A stretch of 64,000 bases of DNA from Desulfatiglans anilini DSM 4660. GTDB lineage: Bacteria; Desulfobacterota; DSM-4660; Desulfatiglandales; Desulfatiglandaceae. Location: assembly GCF_000422285.1 (NCBI RefSeq), contig NZ_AULM01000018.1:1-64000 (forward strand). Reading direction: 5' to 3'. Shown here piece after piece: positions 36,644 through 47,467 of the stretch (position 1 is the first letter of the stretch; each line of letters begins with the position of its first letter). The position numbers and the translations under genes are program-made. Below the pieces are notes generated by a model that saw only the letters and a list, made by a program, of their open reading frames with translations, searched no databases and had not been told where the DNA came from.

Positions 36644-37120
36644 ATGGCGATTGAACAAGGGGTCGTCGAGCAGGTTTCGGATGCGCAGGCCCATATCCGG
36701 ATGCAGCGGAGCCCGGCTTGCGCAAGCTGCGGTTCGCGGCACATGTGCTACAGCGATTCGAATGAAGATCTGCTCGTCGAAATCGACAATACACTGAAGG
36801 CCAAGGTAGGGGACCGCGTGGAGGTCAGCATGCCCACAGGATCGCTGTTGCGGCTGTCAGTGCTGGTTTACTGCGGTCCGATCCTGGCGATGATAGCTGG
36901 GGCCTATGTGGGGCAGACCTGGGCAGAAGCGCTGGGCGCCGAGCCCACTCCAGCCTCGATCCTTGGAGGGATCATTGCGTTGACTGCGGCCTTCATCGGC
37001 CTCAAGCGCTACGATCGAGCCGCGAAGGCAAAAGGGCGGTTCCTCCCCAAAATGACCCGTATCCTGCCTGGCCAGCCGGCTATCGACTGCCCAGTGACGC
37101 CTCCCGCCGATAACAGATAA
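36644..37120 (+). CDS. rseC: RseC/MucC-family membrane protein
   Basis: This 158-residue protein has an N-terminal domain with a cysteine cluster (ACASCGSRHMC, about residues 25-36), then two membrane segments (about 68-90 and 101-120) and a basic tail. The pattern is that of RseC (SoxR-reducing system) proteins, which accompany Rsx/Rnf complexes and may help insert or reduce their Fe-S or flavin parts. It lies beside the rnf operon on the opposite strand, and its last 41 bases overlap the 3' end of rnfB. The assignment rests on the Cys cluster, topology and location. Confidence 0.82.
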   Translation: MAIEQGVVEQVSDAQAHIRMQRSPACASCGSRHMCYSDSNEDLLVEIDNTLKAKVGDRVEVSMPTGSLLRLSVLVYCGPILAMIAGAYVGQTWAEALGAEPTPASILGGIIALTAAFIGLKRYDRAAKAKGRFLPKMTRILPGQPAIDCPVTPPADNR

Positions 37121-39149
37121 GCCCGCACTGCAGACAGCGGCCGGCCTCCGTCCGCGCCTGCTCCTCGCTGTAACCGAGGGCGATTTCAGCCGACGGATCG
37201 TTCACGAGTTCCTGGGGCGGTCTCTCGGGCATCCTCTCACGCGGGGCTGAACTTACGGGTTCCAACTGGTCGAGGCTCAGCACCCGCGTATCCTGGCGGA
37301 TCATATGGGCAGGGGCGATGACCTGCTCGGCATTCAGGAAGTGGTGAAGGGATGAAGCAGCGCGCCGCCCAGCGCCGATGGCCTCTACAACGGCCTTGTA
37401 GTCGCTCGTCACTTCCCCGGGCCGGAATATGCCGATGTCTTCCTTCGCAAACGGACTGGCGTAAGGGAAAAGGGTTTCCCACTTGACCGCGGTGGATGCG
37501 CTCGTTGAGGCCTCTCCCTCGGAGGGCTGCTTGACGTATATCAGTTCCGGGAAACGGCCGGCACCGACGATGATCGTGTCGATCTGAAGCATGATGGGCT
37601 CGCTGACGCCCTCGGCGCCGTCCATGTTCGGGGTGATCTCGGCCTGCGTCAGACGGTCTCCCTCACCGATCATGCGAGTCAGCGCGCTCCCATGATAGAA
37701 CCTGACACCCTGCTCCCGGGCCTTGTTCAGCAGATCAGCCGGGTAATGGGTGTTCTCCTGGGTGGTGCGGACCACGAGATAGACCTCGTCGGTCCCCTGT
37801 TCTTTGCATGTGAGGGCCATCTGTATCGCGGCGCGGCCCCCGCCGAGGATCATGACGCGATTGCCGCATTGGAACGGCTCCCCGGCTTGGGCACGCAGCG
37901 CCAGATCGATCAGGAGCCGTACGCCCGGAAGAGGCGTGAGCGGCGCTTCCGGGCGGCGCTCCGTCAACTGGGTGTCCCATCCGCCGGTGGCGATGACGAC
38001 GGCTTCATACCCCTCCGCCATGAGGGAGGAAACGGTAAAGTCGGAGCCTAGGCGTTCCCCCGTATGGGCCGCAATCCCGGCGTCGAGGATGCCGTCGATT
38101 TCCCAGTCCAGGACGTCTCTCGGGAGGCGGTTCTCGGGCAGACCGATCCTCAAGAGACCGCCGAGCACATCTTTCGATTCGAAAACGGCGGCGTCGTGTC
38201 CGAGGCGGTTGATGAGATAGGCCGCTGTCAGGCCTTCGGCTCCGCCGCCGATGACCGCAATGCGATGGCCGGTTTCGGGCGCCCTTGGCACATGGACCCT
38301 TTCACCGGAACGTCTCTCGTAATCGGAGGCAAAGCGCTTGAGGTGGTTGATGGCCACCGGTTCGTCGACCAGATTCCTCCGGCATTCGAATTCACAGGGA
38401 TGCACGCAGATCCGCCCGCAGACCGCAGGGAAAGGATTGGTCCTCTTGATGGTCCGGACCGCTTCGAGGTATTCCCCGTCGCGGATCTGACGGATATAGA
38501 CCGGAATATCGATGCCGGCCGGGCAGGCGCGTTGGCACGGGGCCGTGCATTCATCGGTGATGTATTCGTGGAGGATTCGGCGGGTGTTGGAACTGAGCGT
38601 GATGATCCCTTTGGGGCATACGCGCTCGCAGGTTCCGCACCCCGTGCAGCGCGTCAGGTCGACGACGGGAAGATTGTCTTCGCCCATGGAGAGGGCGTTG
38701 AAGGGACAGGCCCGGACGCAGGTGCCGAGACCGAGGCAGCCGACCGGGCAGATCTTCGAACCTCCGTTCAGGAGAACCGCGGCCCGGCAGTCCTGGATGC
38801 CGTCGTAAAGATATTTGAGATCGGCCTTGTCCCACCCGTAGGTGCACCCGGGCTTGGCCAGGTCCGGTTCGCGGGCGGTCACGGAGACGCCGAGGATCCG
38901 GGCGATCTCCTGGGCCAGCTCCTCACCGCCGGCGACGCAGGAACTGGGCGACGATTCACCCGCAACGATGGCAGCAGCGTTCGCACCGCATCCCGGGTAG
39001 CCGCAGCCGCCGCAGTTCGCGCCGGGCAGGGCTTCACTGACAGCCTCGACCTTCGGGTCTACGTAGACGTAAAAAATCTTGGATGCAGCGGCAAGGCCGG
39101 CGCCGCAGAGCAAGCCCAATCCGCCCAAGAGTAATAGACCGCCAAGCAT
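37080..39149 (-). CDS. rnfB: RnfB fused to a GltD-like FAD/NAD(P) oxidoreductase
   Basis: RnfB carries the Fe-S chain of the Rnf ferredoxin:acceptor oxidoreductase. Residues 1-190 are normal RnfB: membrane helix, CGGCGYPGC cluster domain (Cys46, 49, 54, 71) and two 4Fe-4S motifs (CLGLGTCVRACP, CTGCGTCERVCP). Instead of ending there, the 689-residue protein continues as a glutamate-synthase small-subunit-like module. This has its own cysteine region (CTAPCQRACPAGIDIPVYIR, Cys201 onward), FAD site IAVIGGGAEGLTAA (297-310), NAD(P) site VMILGGGRAA (432-441) and a late CLQCGLIC. The reading frame is continuous. GAGGAGG precedes the ATG. The fusion suggests that pyridine nucleotide reacts on RnfB itself. 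Confidence 0.93.
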   Translation of the reverse strand: MLGGLLLLGGLGLLCGAGLAAASKIFYVYVDPKVEAVSEALPGANCGGCGYPGCGANAAAIVAGESSPSSCVAGGEELAQEIARILGVSVTAREPDLAKPGCTYGWDKADLKYLYDGIQDCRAAVLLNGGSKICPVGCLGLGTCVRACPFNALSMGEDNLPVVDLTRCTGCGTCERVCPKGIITLSSNTRRILHEYITDECTAPCQRACPAGIDIPVYIRQIRDGEYLEAVRTIKRTNPFPAVCGRICVHPCEFECRRNLVDEPVAINHLKRFASDYERRSGERVHVPRAPETGHRIAVIGGGAEGLTAAYLINRLGHDAAVFESKDVLGGLLRIGLPENRLPRDVLDWEIDGILDAGIAAHTGERLGSDFTVSSLMAEGYEAVVIATGGWDTQLTERRPEAPLTPLPGVRLLIDLALRAQAGEPFQCGNRVMILGGGRAAIQMALTCKEQGTDEVYLVVRTTQENTHYPADLLNKAREQGVRFYHGSALTRMIGEGDRLTQAEITPNMDGAEGVSEPIMLQIDTIIVGAGRFPELIYVKQPSEGEASTSASTAVKWETLFPYASPFAKEDIGIFRPGEVTSDYKAVVEAIGAGRRAASSLHHFLNAEQVIAPAHMIRQDTRVLSLDQLEPVSSAPRERMPERPPQELVNDPSAEIALGYSEEQARTEAGRCLQCGLICYRREASLGSR

Positions 39150-39273
39150 AACATGCCTCCTCTAAAGCCTGCTCGCGGATCCACGGGAACCCCCCGGATC
39201 GAATTGCTCGAGCAGGCGTGATGGCTCCAAGACCGAAGTCGTGCTCCTGGGGCCGACGATGATAAGAACCGAC

Positions 39274-39849
39274 CTAAACCATCCCCTTGAAGGCCAGAAA
39301 AGCCAGGGACAGAAGTCCGGCTGTCACGAGCCCGATCGAGGTGTCTTGCAGGGGCCGGGGAACGCGGGCGAGCAGGATTCGTTCACGCAGCCCCGCAAAA
39401 AGGACGAGGGCCAGGCCGAAACCCGCCGCGTAGGAGAAGGAAGACACCAGCGTCTGCATGAAGGTGTATTCCTCTTTGATGTTGATGAGACAGGCACCCA
39501 TCACGGCGCAGTTTGTCGTGATCAAGGGCAGAAAGATGCCGAGCCCGGCGTAAAGGGCAGGGATGCTTTTCCTCAGGAACATCTCGACGAATTGGACCAG
39601 GGAGGCAATCACCAGGATGAAAGCGATGGTCCTCAGAAATCCGAAGCCGTAGGGTCTCAAAAGGAAGTATTCGACCACCCAGGTGATGGCGCCAGCCATG
39701 ACAAGGACGAAGATAACGGCCATGGCCATGCCGACGGCGGTCTCCATCTTCTTGGATGTCCCCAGAAAGGGGCAGTTGCCCAGGTACTGCGCCAGCAGGA
39801 TGTTGTTCACAAAAATGCAGCTGATCGCCAGCAGGATGTAGTCGCCCAT
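39274..39849 (-). CDS. rnfA: Rnf complex subunit RnfA
   Basis: This 191-residue integral membrane protein has six hydrophobic segments. It carries the paired cysteine motifs of RnfA/NqrE proteins (YLGNCPFLGTSKKM and ITTNCAVMG), which in the NQR/Rnf family hold an intramembrane Fe-S centre together with RnfE. It ends GLLSLAFLAFKGMV. It follows rnfE by 42 bases and precedes rnfB by 124 bases in the order C-D-G-E-A-B. Length and motifs are normal. Confidence 0.95.
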   Translation of the reverse strand: MGDYILLAISCIFVNNILLAQYLGNCPFLGTSKKMETAVGMAMAVIFVLVMAGAITWVVEYFLLRPYGFGFLRTIAFILVIASLVQFVEMFLRKSIPALYAGLGIFLPLITTNCAVMGACLINIKEEYTFMQTLVSSFSYAAGFGLALVLFAGLRERILLARVPRPLQDTSIGLVTAGLLSLAFLAFKGMV

Positions 39850-39891
39850 ATGAGTCTCTCCTAACGCCGCGGGAAGAATGCGCCGCGGTTC

Positions 39892-40485
39892 CTATTTTTT
39901 GCCCAGCATGTTCATTCCCGCAAGCATGAGGCCGAGGCACACAAAGGCCCCGGGAGCTTGCACCATAAAGGTGAAGGGCTGGAAAGAGGGGCCGAAAAGC
40001 GGGATATTGTAAAAGGTCCCGTTCCCGAGTATCTCCCTGAGAGCAGCGAGGGCGGCGAGGGAAAGGGTAAAGCCGATACCGATCCCGAGTCCGTCGGCGA
40101 GAGAAGGGAGGAGCTTGTTTTTGAAGGCAAAGGCCTCTGCACGACCGAGAACGATGCAGTTCACCACGATCAGGGGGATAAAGATGCCCAACTGCAGGAA
40201 CAGGGGATAAGTGAAAGCCTGCATGAGCAACTCGACGACGGTGACGAAGGTGGCGATAACGACGATAAAACAGGCGATTCGAACCTGCTTCGGGATGACG
40301 TTTCGAAGAAGGGACACGAGGATATTGGAGCACACGAGCACGAAGGTCGTGGCGATGCCCATGCCGATGCCGCCGTCTACGGACTTGGTTACAGCCAGTG
40401 TGGGACAAAGGCCGAGGACCAGCCGGAAGGGCGGAATCTCAGCCCAAAGCCCTTTGGTAAATTCCTGGACAACTGTTTTTGCCAT
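39892..40485 (-). CDS. rnfE: Rnf complex subunit RnfE
   Basis: This 197-residue membrane protein is a relative of RnfA with inverted topology. The conserved cysteine motifs are in LVLGLCPTLAVTKSVDGGIG and IVVNCIVLGRAEAFA, and the usual six segments are present. The start MAKTVVQEFTKGLWAEIPPF is typical of RnfE. Together with RnfA it forms the membrane core thought to carry electrons across the membrane. It lies 18 bases after rnfG. Confidence 0.95.
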   Translation of the reverse strand: MAKTVVQEFTKGLWAEIPPFRLVLGLCPTLAVTKSVDGGIGMGIATTFVLVCSNILVSLLRNVIPKQVRIACFIVVIATFVTVVELLMQAFTYPLFLQLGIFIPLIVVNCIVLGRAEAFAFKNKLLPSLADGLGIGIGFTLSLAALAALREILGNGTFYNIPLFGPSFQPFTFMVQAPGAFVCLGLMLAGMNMLGKK

Positions 40486-40503
40486 TTGCCTAGTCTCCCC
40501 GGC

Positions 40504-41088
40504 TTACGCCTGCATCTTCTTCACGATTTCGGATTTCAAACGCTGATAGATTTGACCAGCCGCATCGACAGCGGTTGCAACGCCTTTGGACGAGACGGTT
40601 GCACCGCTGATGGCGTCCACCTTCCCGCCGTCAGACTTGACCTTGAAGGTCTGGGCGATGTCCAGACCCTGGAACTGCCGGCTGAAGGCCTTGTCGGTTT
40701 TTGCCCGTGAGCCGATACCGGGCGTTTCACTGTGAGTGGTCACCCCGATGCCGACGATCTTGTCGGTTTCAACATTGACGGCCACCATCACGCCGATGTC
40801 GCCGCCGAAGCCGCCGCCGTAGGTTTCGAAGGCGACCGTGTCAGGCTTCCCATCGAACTTGCCGATAAAGAAGCTTCTTTCCGTTTCGCCGTCCTGGAGT
40901 TTGAAGCGGTCGATGAGGGGATCGTTGGTGCAACCGTCGAGGATCTCCATGATGGCCGGTCCCTTGACGAACAGCAGTTGCTGGTACTCGATCCGGTCTT
41001 TGGTGCTGTTCTGCAAGGCGGTCAGGAGGCCGCCGGCAAGGGCGCTGAATATCACAACCGAAAGGAAAAGCCTCAGCATTTCACGCAT
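40504..41088 (-). CDS. rnfG: Rnf complex subunit RnfG, covalent flavoprotein
   Basis: This 194-residue protein has one N-terminal membrane segment (LFLSVVIFSALAGGLLTAL) and an extracytoplasmic FMN-binding domain. The site for covalent FMN is visible as DAISGATVSSKGVATAV, with the acceptor threonine in SGAT. The ATG at 41088 was chosen because it begins the hydrophobic anchor and overlaps the rnfD stop by 8 bases; the longer frame upstream reads through rnfD. The GGDIGVMVAVNVETDKIVGI segment is standard for RnfG/NqrC. Operon position is third. Confidence 0.93.
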   Translation of the reverse strand: MREMLRLFLSVVIFSALAGGLLTALQNSTKDRIEYQQLLFVKGPAIMEILDGCTNDPLIDRFKLQDGETERSFFIGKFDGKPDTVAFETYGGGFGGDIGVMVAVNVETDKIVGIGVTTHSETPGIGSRAKTDKAFSRQFQGLDIAQTFKVKSDGGKVDAISGATVSSKGVATAVDAAGQIYQRLKSEIVKKMQA

Positions 41089-42049
41089 TTTGAATATCCC
41101 TCCCCATCGCTTTGGGTCTGATCTTGTCGAGCAGCGGGTTTGCGGCATTCAAGAGGAGAACGGCGAAGACCACTCCGTCGACGAAGGCCCCGATGTTGCG
41201 GATCAGGACGGTCATGACACCGCCGGCCAGGCCGTATATGAGCATGGGTACGAAATTGATTGGAGATGAGGAATCTTCGGTCGCAAGGAAGAAGGCCCCG
41301 ATCAGCGTGTAGCCGGTAAGCAGGTGGAAGAGGGGCGGGGCGTACTTCTCCGCGTCGCTCAGGTTGAACAAAAGGGCCGCCAGGAAAACGCCCACGAGGA
41401 ACGAAACAGCGATTTCCCAGCGGATGAATCCGCGCAGGATCAGATAGATGCCTCCGATGATCAACCCGAGGCCGAATGTGGCCCCGATCGCACCGGATTG
41501 GCCTGCCATGAGAAACCCCGTGACATCGTAGTCCGCAGCGGCGCCCGCCCCAAGGAATTTGACGGCGCTCAGGGGATAGATCATGTTGAAACCGAGATTG
41601 TAGTCAACCAGGGCGGCGTTGAATTCGACCAGGGATTTCCAGGAGAGCATCAGGATGGCCAACCCGACCAGGGGCGGATTGAGGGGGTTGCAGCCTACGC
41701 CGCCAAAGATCATTTTACCGATGACAACGGCCGCGAATGACCCGACGATGACAACCCACCACGTGACCCCGGCAGGCAACAACATGCCGAGGATCATCCC
41801 GATCACGGCGGCATCCAGATCTCCGATACTCACAGGGCGGCGGGCTGCGAGGTTGAAGAGCCACTCCCAGATCATAGCTGAGGCGACGCTCAGCGCCAGC
41901 ACGGCCAGGGCGGGGATCCCGTACTGGTAAACGCCCATGGCGACCGCAGGCAAGGCAGCCAGCAAGATGTTGGCATTCTTGTTGGAGAGGCTGCTGCCGT
42001 TGTGCCAGAAGGGGGCATGCGAGCCGACTAAGAGTTTCTGGTTAAGCAT
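41081..42049 (-). CDS. rnfD: Rnf complex subunit RnfD
   Basis: This 322-residue polytopic membrane protein is related to NqrB. It has about nine hydrophobic segments and the cytoplasmic GCNPLNPPLVGLAIL motif. The flavin-site region reads QSGAIGATFGLG, keeping a GAT sequence like that which takes covalent FMN in the family, although the surrounding residues differ from the textbook SGATPL. Its start overlaps the rnfC stop by 8 bases and its stop overlaps rnfG by 8 bases, so C, D and G are translationally coupled. Confidence 0.93.
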   Translation of the reverse strand: MLNQKLLVGSHAPFWHNGSSLSNKNANILLAALPAVAMGVYQYGIPALAVLALSVASAMIWEWLFNLAARRPVSIGDLDAAVIGMILGMLLPAGVTWWVVIVGSFAAVVIGKMIFGGVGCNPLNPPLVGLAILMLSWKSLVEFNAALVDYNLGFNMIYPLSAVKFLGAGAAADYDVTGFLMAGQSGAIGATFGLGLIIGGIYLILRGFIRWEIAVSFLVGVFLAALLFNLSDAEKYAPPLFHLLTGYTLIGAFFLATEDSSSPINFVPMLIYGLAGGVMTVLIRNIGAFVDGVVFAVLLLNAANPLLDKIRPKAMGRDIQNA

Positions 42050-43322
42050 GGGCTTCCTCCTCGCCCCTCATCTGGGCAATCTCGTATTTGCCGAGCATGA
42101 TGTAGTGAAAGAGCGGGATATGAGCGATGCAGACATAGCTGCAAAGGCCGCACTCGATGCAGGAGAAGAGGTCCCAGTCCCGTTCGGCCTCATCGTAGAG
42201 TCTGTTTTCGAGAAAACGGACCAGCATGTTCACTGGTATTCTTGCAGGGCAGACACGAACACATTCCCCGCAGTTCACACAATGCGTGTCATCTGCACTC
42301 TTGACCTGCAGTTTGTCCTGCAGGAGAAGACCGGTTGTGCTCAGGAGGATTGGAAAATCCTCGGAAAAAAGCGCCTGCCCCCGCATCAGACCGCCGCTGA
42401 TCAGCCTGTCTCCGTGTTCCGTCGAGAGTTGAAGCACCTCGAGGACATTGCGGATCGGTGCGCCGACCCGGGCCTTGACTTGATGAGGTCTCATGGTCTT
42501 ATCGAAGACGCTGAAGACCTTGTAAACCGGGATGCGCTTCAGGCTGAACGCCTCCCCCAAGAGGGCCACGGCATCAGCCGTGACGAAGACGGCGCCCGAC
42601 CCTGCCCGCTCGCCCCCGCCGGTCTTGCCGAGGAGTCTTCGTATAAGCAGGGGCTTGAGCGTCTCCGGGTAAATCGGATCGATCAGGTGGACCTCTGCCC
42701 CGGCGCGGTTCGCCGCGCCGCCGAGATCGGAGGGGGCTGCAAGGAGAACCCTGGCGGAGGGCGCCGCCCCCTTGAGCTGTGCAATGCCGTTTTTAAGGGC
42801 ATCGGCAGCGCCGGTCAAGGCATGGCGGTTGTTTGCGACGAACAGGTCATTCTCGAGGGCGCTGATGAGAATCGTCGCCGTCCGGTCATTGACGGCAGCG
42901 AGGGGTTCAAAGATATCGCCCCCCGGGAGATTGCTCAAATGGGCTACGGCGCCCTCGAAATCGCCCCGGTCGACCTTTTCGCCGAAACCGGGGTCCCATT
43001 CGTCTTCCGGTTTGATGTCCACCGCGAACGAGGTGTATTTTTGGCCCATGTATCCGGTGTATTCGTCGATCGCACGGATCGCCCCCGTGAGCGGGGAAAC
43101 CAGAAAACGCTTGTCGTCAAGGATCGATGAGAGTTTTTGCCCCGTCCTGATGGTGTCTCCAGGGCGCAGGCCGAGGGTATCCTTGAGGGGGCCCTGCTGC
43201 GGGAAAAAGAAAGTTCCGGTCTGCGGGGTGGGCATCTCCAGCGGCGCGGTGGACGCCTCGGTCCACAAAACCGGGGATTTCAGCCTGGGCTTTGTCAGGC
43301 TGAGAAAGGATCTCTTCAACAT
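42042..43322 (-). CDS. rnfC: RnfC variant lacking the usual FMN/NADH glycine motif
   Basis: This 426-residue protein starts at ATG 43322 (GGAGG upstream). The N-terminal barrel-sandwich domain is kept (LKDTLGLRPGDTIRTGQKLS, SPLTGAIRAIDEYTG). The C-terminal part has both 4Fe-4S motifs: CVNCGECVRVC (348-358) and CIECGLCSYVC (388-398). The middle still aligns with RnfC (IYPETLKPLLIRRLLG; GAVFVTADAVALLGEA). However, the stretch that normally reads like GLGGAGFPT and NGAECEPY, which binds FMN and NADH, is replaced here by LSNLPGGDIFEPLAAVNDRT and SALENDLFV. Canonical NADH oxidation at RnfC is therefore doubtful. It is preceded by a cytochrome c gene. Confidence 0.92.
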   Translation of the reverse strand: MLKRSFLSLTKPRLKSPVLWTEASTAPLEMPTPQTGTFFFPQQGPLKDTLGLRPGDTIRTGQKLSSILDDKRFLVSPLTGAIRAIDEYTGYMGQKYTSFAVDIKPEDEWDPGFGEKVDRGDFEGAVAHLSNLPGGDIFEPLAAVNDRTATILISALENDLFVANNRHALTGAADALKNGIAQLKGAAPSARVLLAAPSDLGGAANRAGAEVHLIDPIYPETLKPLLIRRLLGKTGGGERAGSGAVFVTADAVALLGEAFSLKRIPVYKVFSVFDKTMRPHQVKARVGAPIRNVLEVLQLSTEHGDRLISGGLMRGQALFSEDFPILLSTTGLLLQDKLQVKSADDTHCVNCGECVRVCPARIPVNMLVRFLENRLYDEAERDWDLFSCIECGLCSYVCIAHIPLFHYIMLGKYEIAQMRGEEEAHA

Positions 43323-43382
43323 AAACACCTCCTCACCCAATCGACGGGCAGCAAGGGTTCGCAGTGCCCGCAGCTCGAATCG

Positions 43383-43763
43383 CTACTGAAACACATGGCA
43401 TTCACCACATTCAACAGGGCCGCTGCCCCCGTCCTCATGGCACCCTTGGCACAACATGTGAAACGCATCGGACGACTTCATGGGATCCTCACTCTCAGGC
43501 TCGTGGCATTCGCTGCAACGGCCCGGGGAGGTCTCCGGGTCTTCATCCCAGGCATGATGGCAGTCGGTGCAGGCGATCCCGTATTCATCTTCCGAGGCGT
43601 GGTTCATGTGGGTGAAGAGAACGCCGCCGGCGCTGTTCTGCAGCATGATCCTCACGAGTTCATCCGGTTTCTGGTGCGCCGATGCGACGTAGGAAACGAC
43701 ACCGACGACCAGCAGTACCGCTGCAAGGCAGTAAGCGATCATTTTCTCAGATTTGGATCCCAT
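43383..43763 (-). CDS. tetraheme cytochrome c at the head of the rnf operon
   Basis: This 126-residue protein has an N-terminal signal or anchor (MIAYCLAAVLLVVGVVSYVA) and four CxxCH motifs (CTDCH, CSECH, CQGCH, CGECH), with extra histidines HMNH and CHHAWDEDP as likely axial ligands. It resembles the small class III/c7-like cytochromes. It is the first gene of the rnf operon, 60 bases before rnfC. Cytochrome genes in this position are known in Rnf clusters of sulfate reducers and some methanogens, where they link Rnf with periplasmic electron carriers. AAGGGA precedes the ATG. Confidence 0.9.
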   Translation of the reverse strand: MGSKSEKMIAYCLAAVLLVVGVVSYVASAHQKPDELVRIMLQNSAGGVLFTHMNHASEDEYGIACTDCHHAWDEDPETSPGRCSECHEPESEDPMKSSDAFHMLCQGCHEDGGSGPVECGECHVFQ

Positions 43764-43833
43764 ACCAGTATCCCTTCATCAAGCGAGTGGTTCCAGGGGT
43801 AAAATTCTCCGCCTCTCCCAACAAACGTCCCCA

Positions 43834-43935
43834 TCCGGGAATGGATTTCTTTGCCGGTCTCTGCGTCAATCTGCACGCTTGCTTGTGCGGCGGCTTGCAG
43901 ATCGCCTCCGCGCAACGGTTCGATTTCCTTGATAT
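43834..43935 (+). repeat. dispersed about-100-bp repeat, family 2, copy A
   Basis: It shares in order TCCGGGAATGGATTTCTTTG, GCGTCAATCTGC, CGCTTGCTTGTGCGGCG and CGCCTCCGCGCAAC, then GATTTCC, with the copies at 44680-44779 and 59210-59313. GTGCGGCG and CGCCTCCGCGC can pair as a stem, as in REP/BIME elements. Confidence 0.65.
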
Positions 43936-43944
43936 TGACAGAAA

Positions 43945-43996
43945 ATGGTCATTTCCGGATCAAAAACGGAGTTCTGCCCGGAAATCATTTTTCTCG
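43945..43996 (+). repeat. dispersed about-60-bp repeat, family 1, copy 4
   Basis: TCATTTCCGGATC, then AAACGGAGTTCTGCCCGG and AAATCATTTTTC line up with copy 3. It directly follows family 2 copy A. Confidence 0.6.
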
Positions 43997-44428
43997 TGAC
44001 GAACACAGGAATCGCTTTCATTGTCGATAACGCACCCCGTGGGCGGCGAAATCCTGCACCGCCATGGAGTGAAAACGATACAAATCCTTTAGACATCCGC
44101 GTTCCGCCTGCAGCCATAGTCCGCTGTCCCCGATGCGCCTCTTCCTGACTGCAAAAATCTCCCTCCCCGGCAGATCGGGCGCATCCGCTTCCGCTCTTAC
44201 CGGCAACAGCACCGGCGCAGGACCGGATCTCCCTGGATTGCGAGACAGGAATAATAAGGGAGGGGGCGCCTCCGCCGCACAGCGAGCGACGGGGTCGCCA
44301 TCCGGAATGGTTCATCCGACGGCGGGCTGTGAGCCGAACACGGCAAAACCGGTCGACTGACAGCACCCTGTGAAAGGTCAAGATACATAAAGGCACAGCC
44401 TTGTGATCGCATTGGGGTTTCATCAGGC

Positions 44429-44444
44429 TTGTAAATACTTACAA
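44429..44444. promoter_or_regulatory. perfect 16-bp palindrome, operator candidate
   Basis: TTGTAAATACTTACAA has 6-bp arms TTGTAA/TTACAA around ATAC. It resembles, but is 2 bases shorter than, the Rex site with TTGTGAA arms around four bases. It lies about 665 bases upstream of the rnf operon cytochrome gene and 545 bases before the ppx-like gene, so which gene it would serve is unclear. Confidence 0.35.
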
Positions 44445-44679
44445 AACCATCGGAAATTTCACAGGGGCATTTCTAGCGGAAATGGTCGCGTTTTGTCAAG
44501 CAGTTTTTGGGTTTGGTGGAGGTGCGGAAATCCCGCCGATGCTTGATCGGCGCGAATTTCGCGGGAGCCGGTGCCAGCGTCCCCGGGTGCCGGGGGGCCG
44601 TCACCGAATGAGACCAGGGGCCCGGGCGAGAGAGGGAGGGTTTTGTTTCTTGCAAATAGGCAGCGTGTTTGCTAATTTC

Positions 44680-44779
44680 CAGCCGGAAATTGTGTTTTTG
44701 CCCAATCTCGGCGTCAATCTGCGCGCTTGCTTGTGCGGCGTACTATGCGTACGCCTCCGCGCAACCGCTTGATTTTCTG
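44680..44779 (+). repeat. dispersed about-100-bp repeat, family 2, copy B
   Basis: This copy has the clearest dyad symmetry: GCGGCGTAC and GTACGCCTCCGC pair around TATGC. It starts TTTCCAGCCGGAAATTGTG and ends CGCTTGATTTTC. Confidence 0.65.
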
Positions 44780-44989
44780 CCTATCGTTGGGAAATCGCCG
44801 TTTTTAAGGGAGAAACTCCGCCGTGATGGGGGAACCCTCACATGCTGAAACTTCCCGGTGTTCAACGCCAAAGAAGCATGTTAAAATACGTGAAAAAATG
44901 CGATTCGAATTTTACACGATAAGCGGCCTTCACGAAAGGCATCGAGCCCTTGCGCCGGCGAGGTTGCAGGATCGTTTGGCCGTTTGTTC

Positions 44990-47390
<2,401 letters not shown>

Positions 47391-47467
47391 GCGATGGAGG
47401 GCCCTGAAACCCGCCGGGGCCCGAACGGGTCAAGACCCTTGCGGAACAGACGGAGACGGATGGATTC

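Larger units (their letters stand above)
43764..44989. other. long intergenic region with repeats, no gene
   Basis: This 1.2-kb divergent region between the rnf operon and the ppx-like gene has only short unconvincing frames. It contains two copies of repeat family 2 (43834-43935 and 44680-44779), one of family 1 (43945-43996) and a palindrome at 44429-44444. The rnf promoter should lie here. Composition swings between GC-rich blocks and AT-rich patches. Confidence 0.5.
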
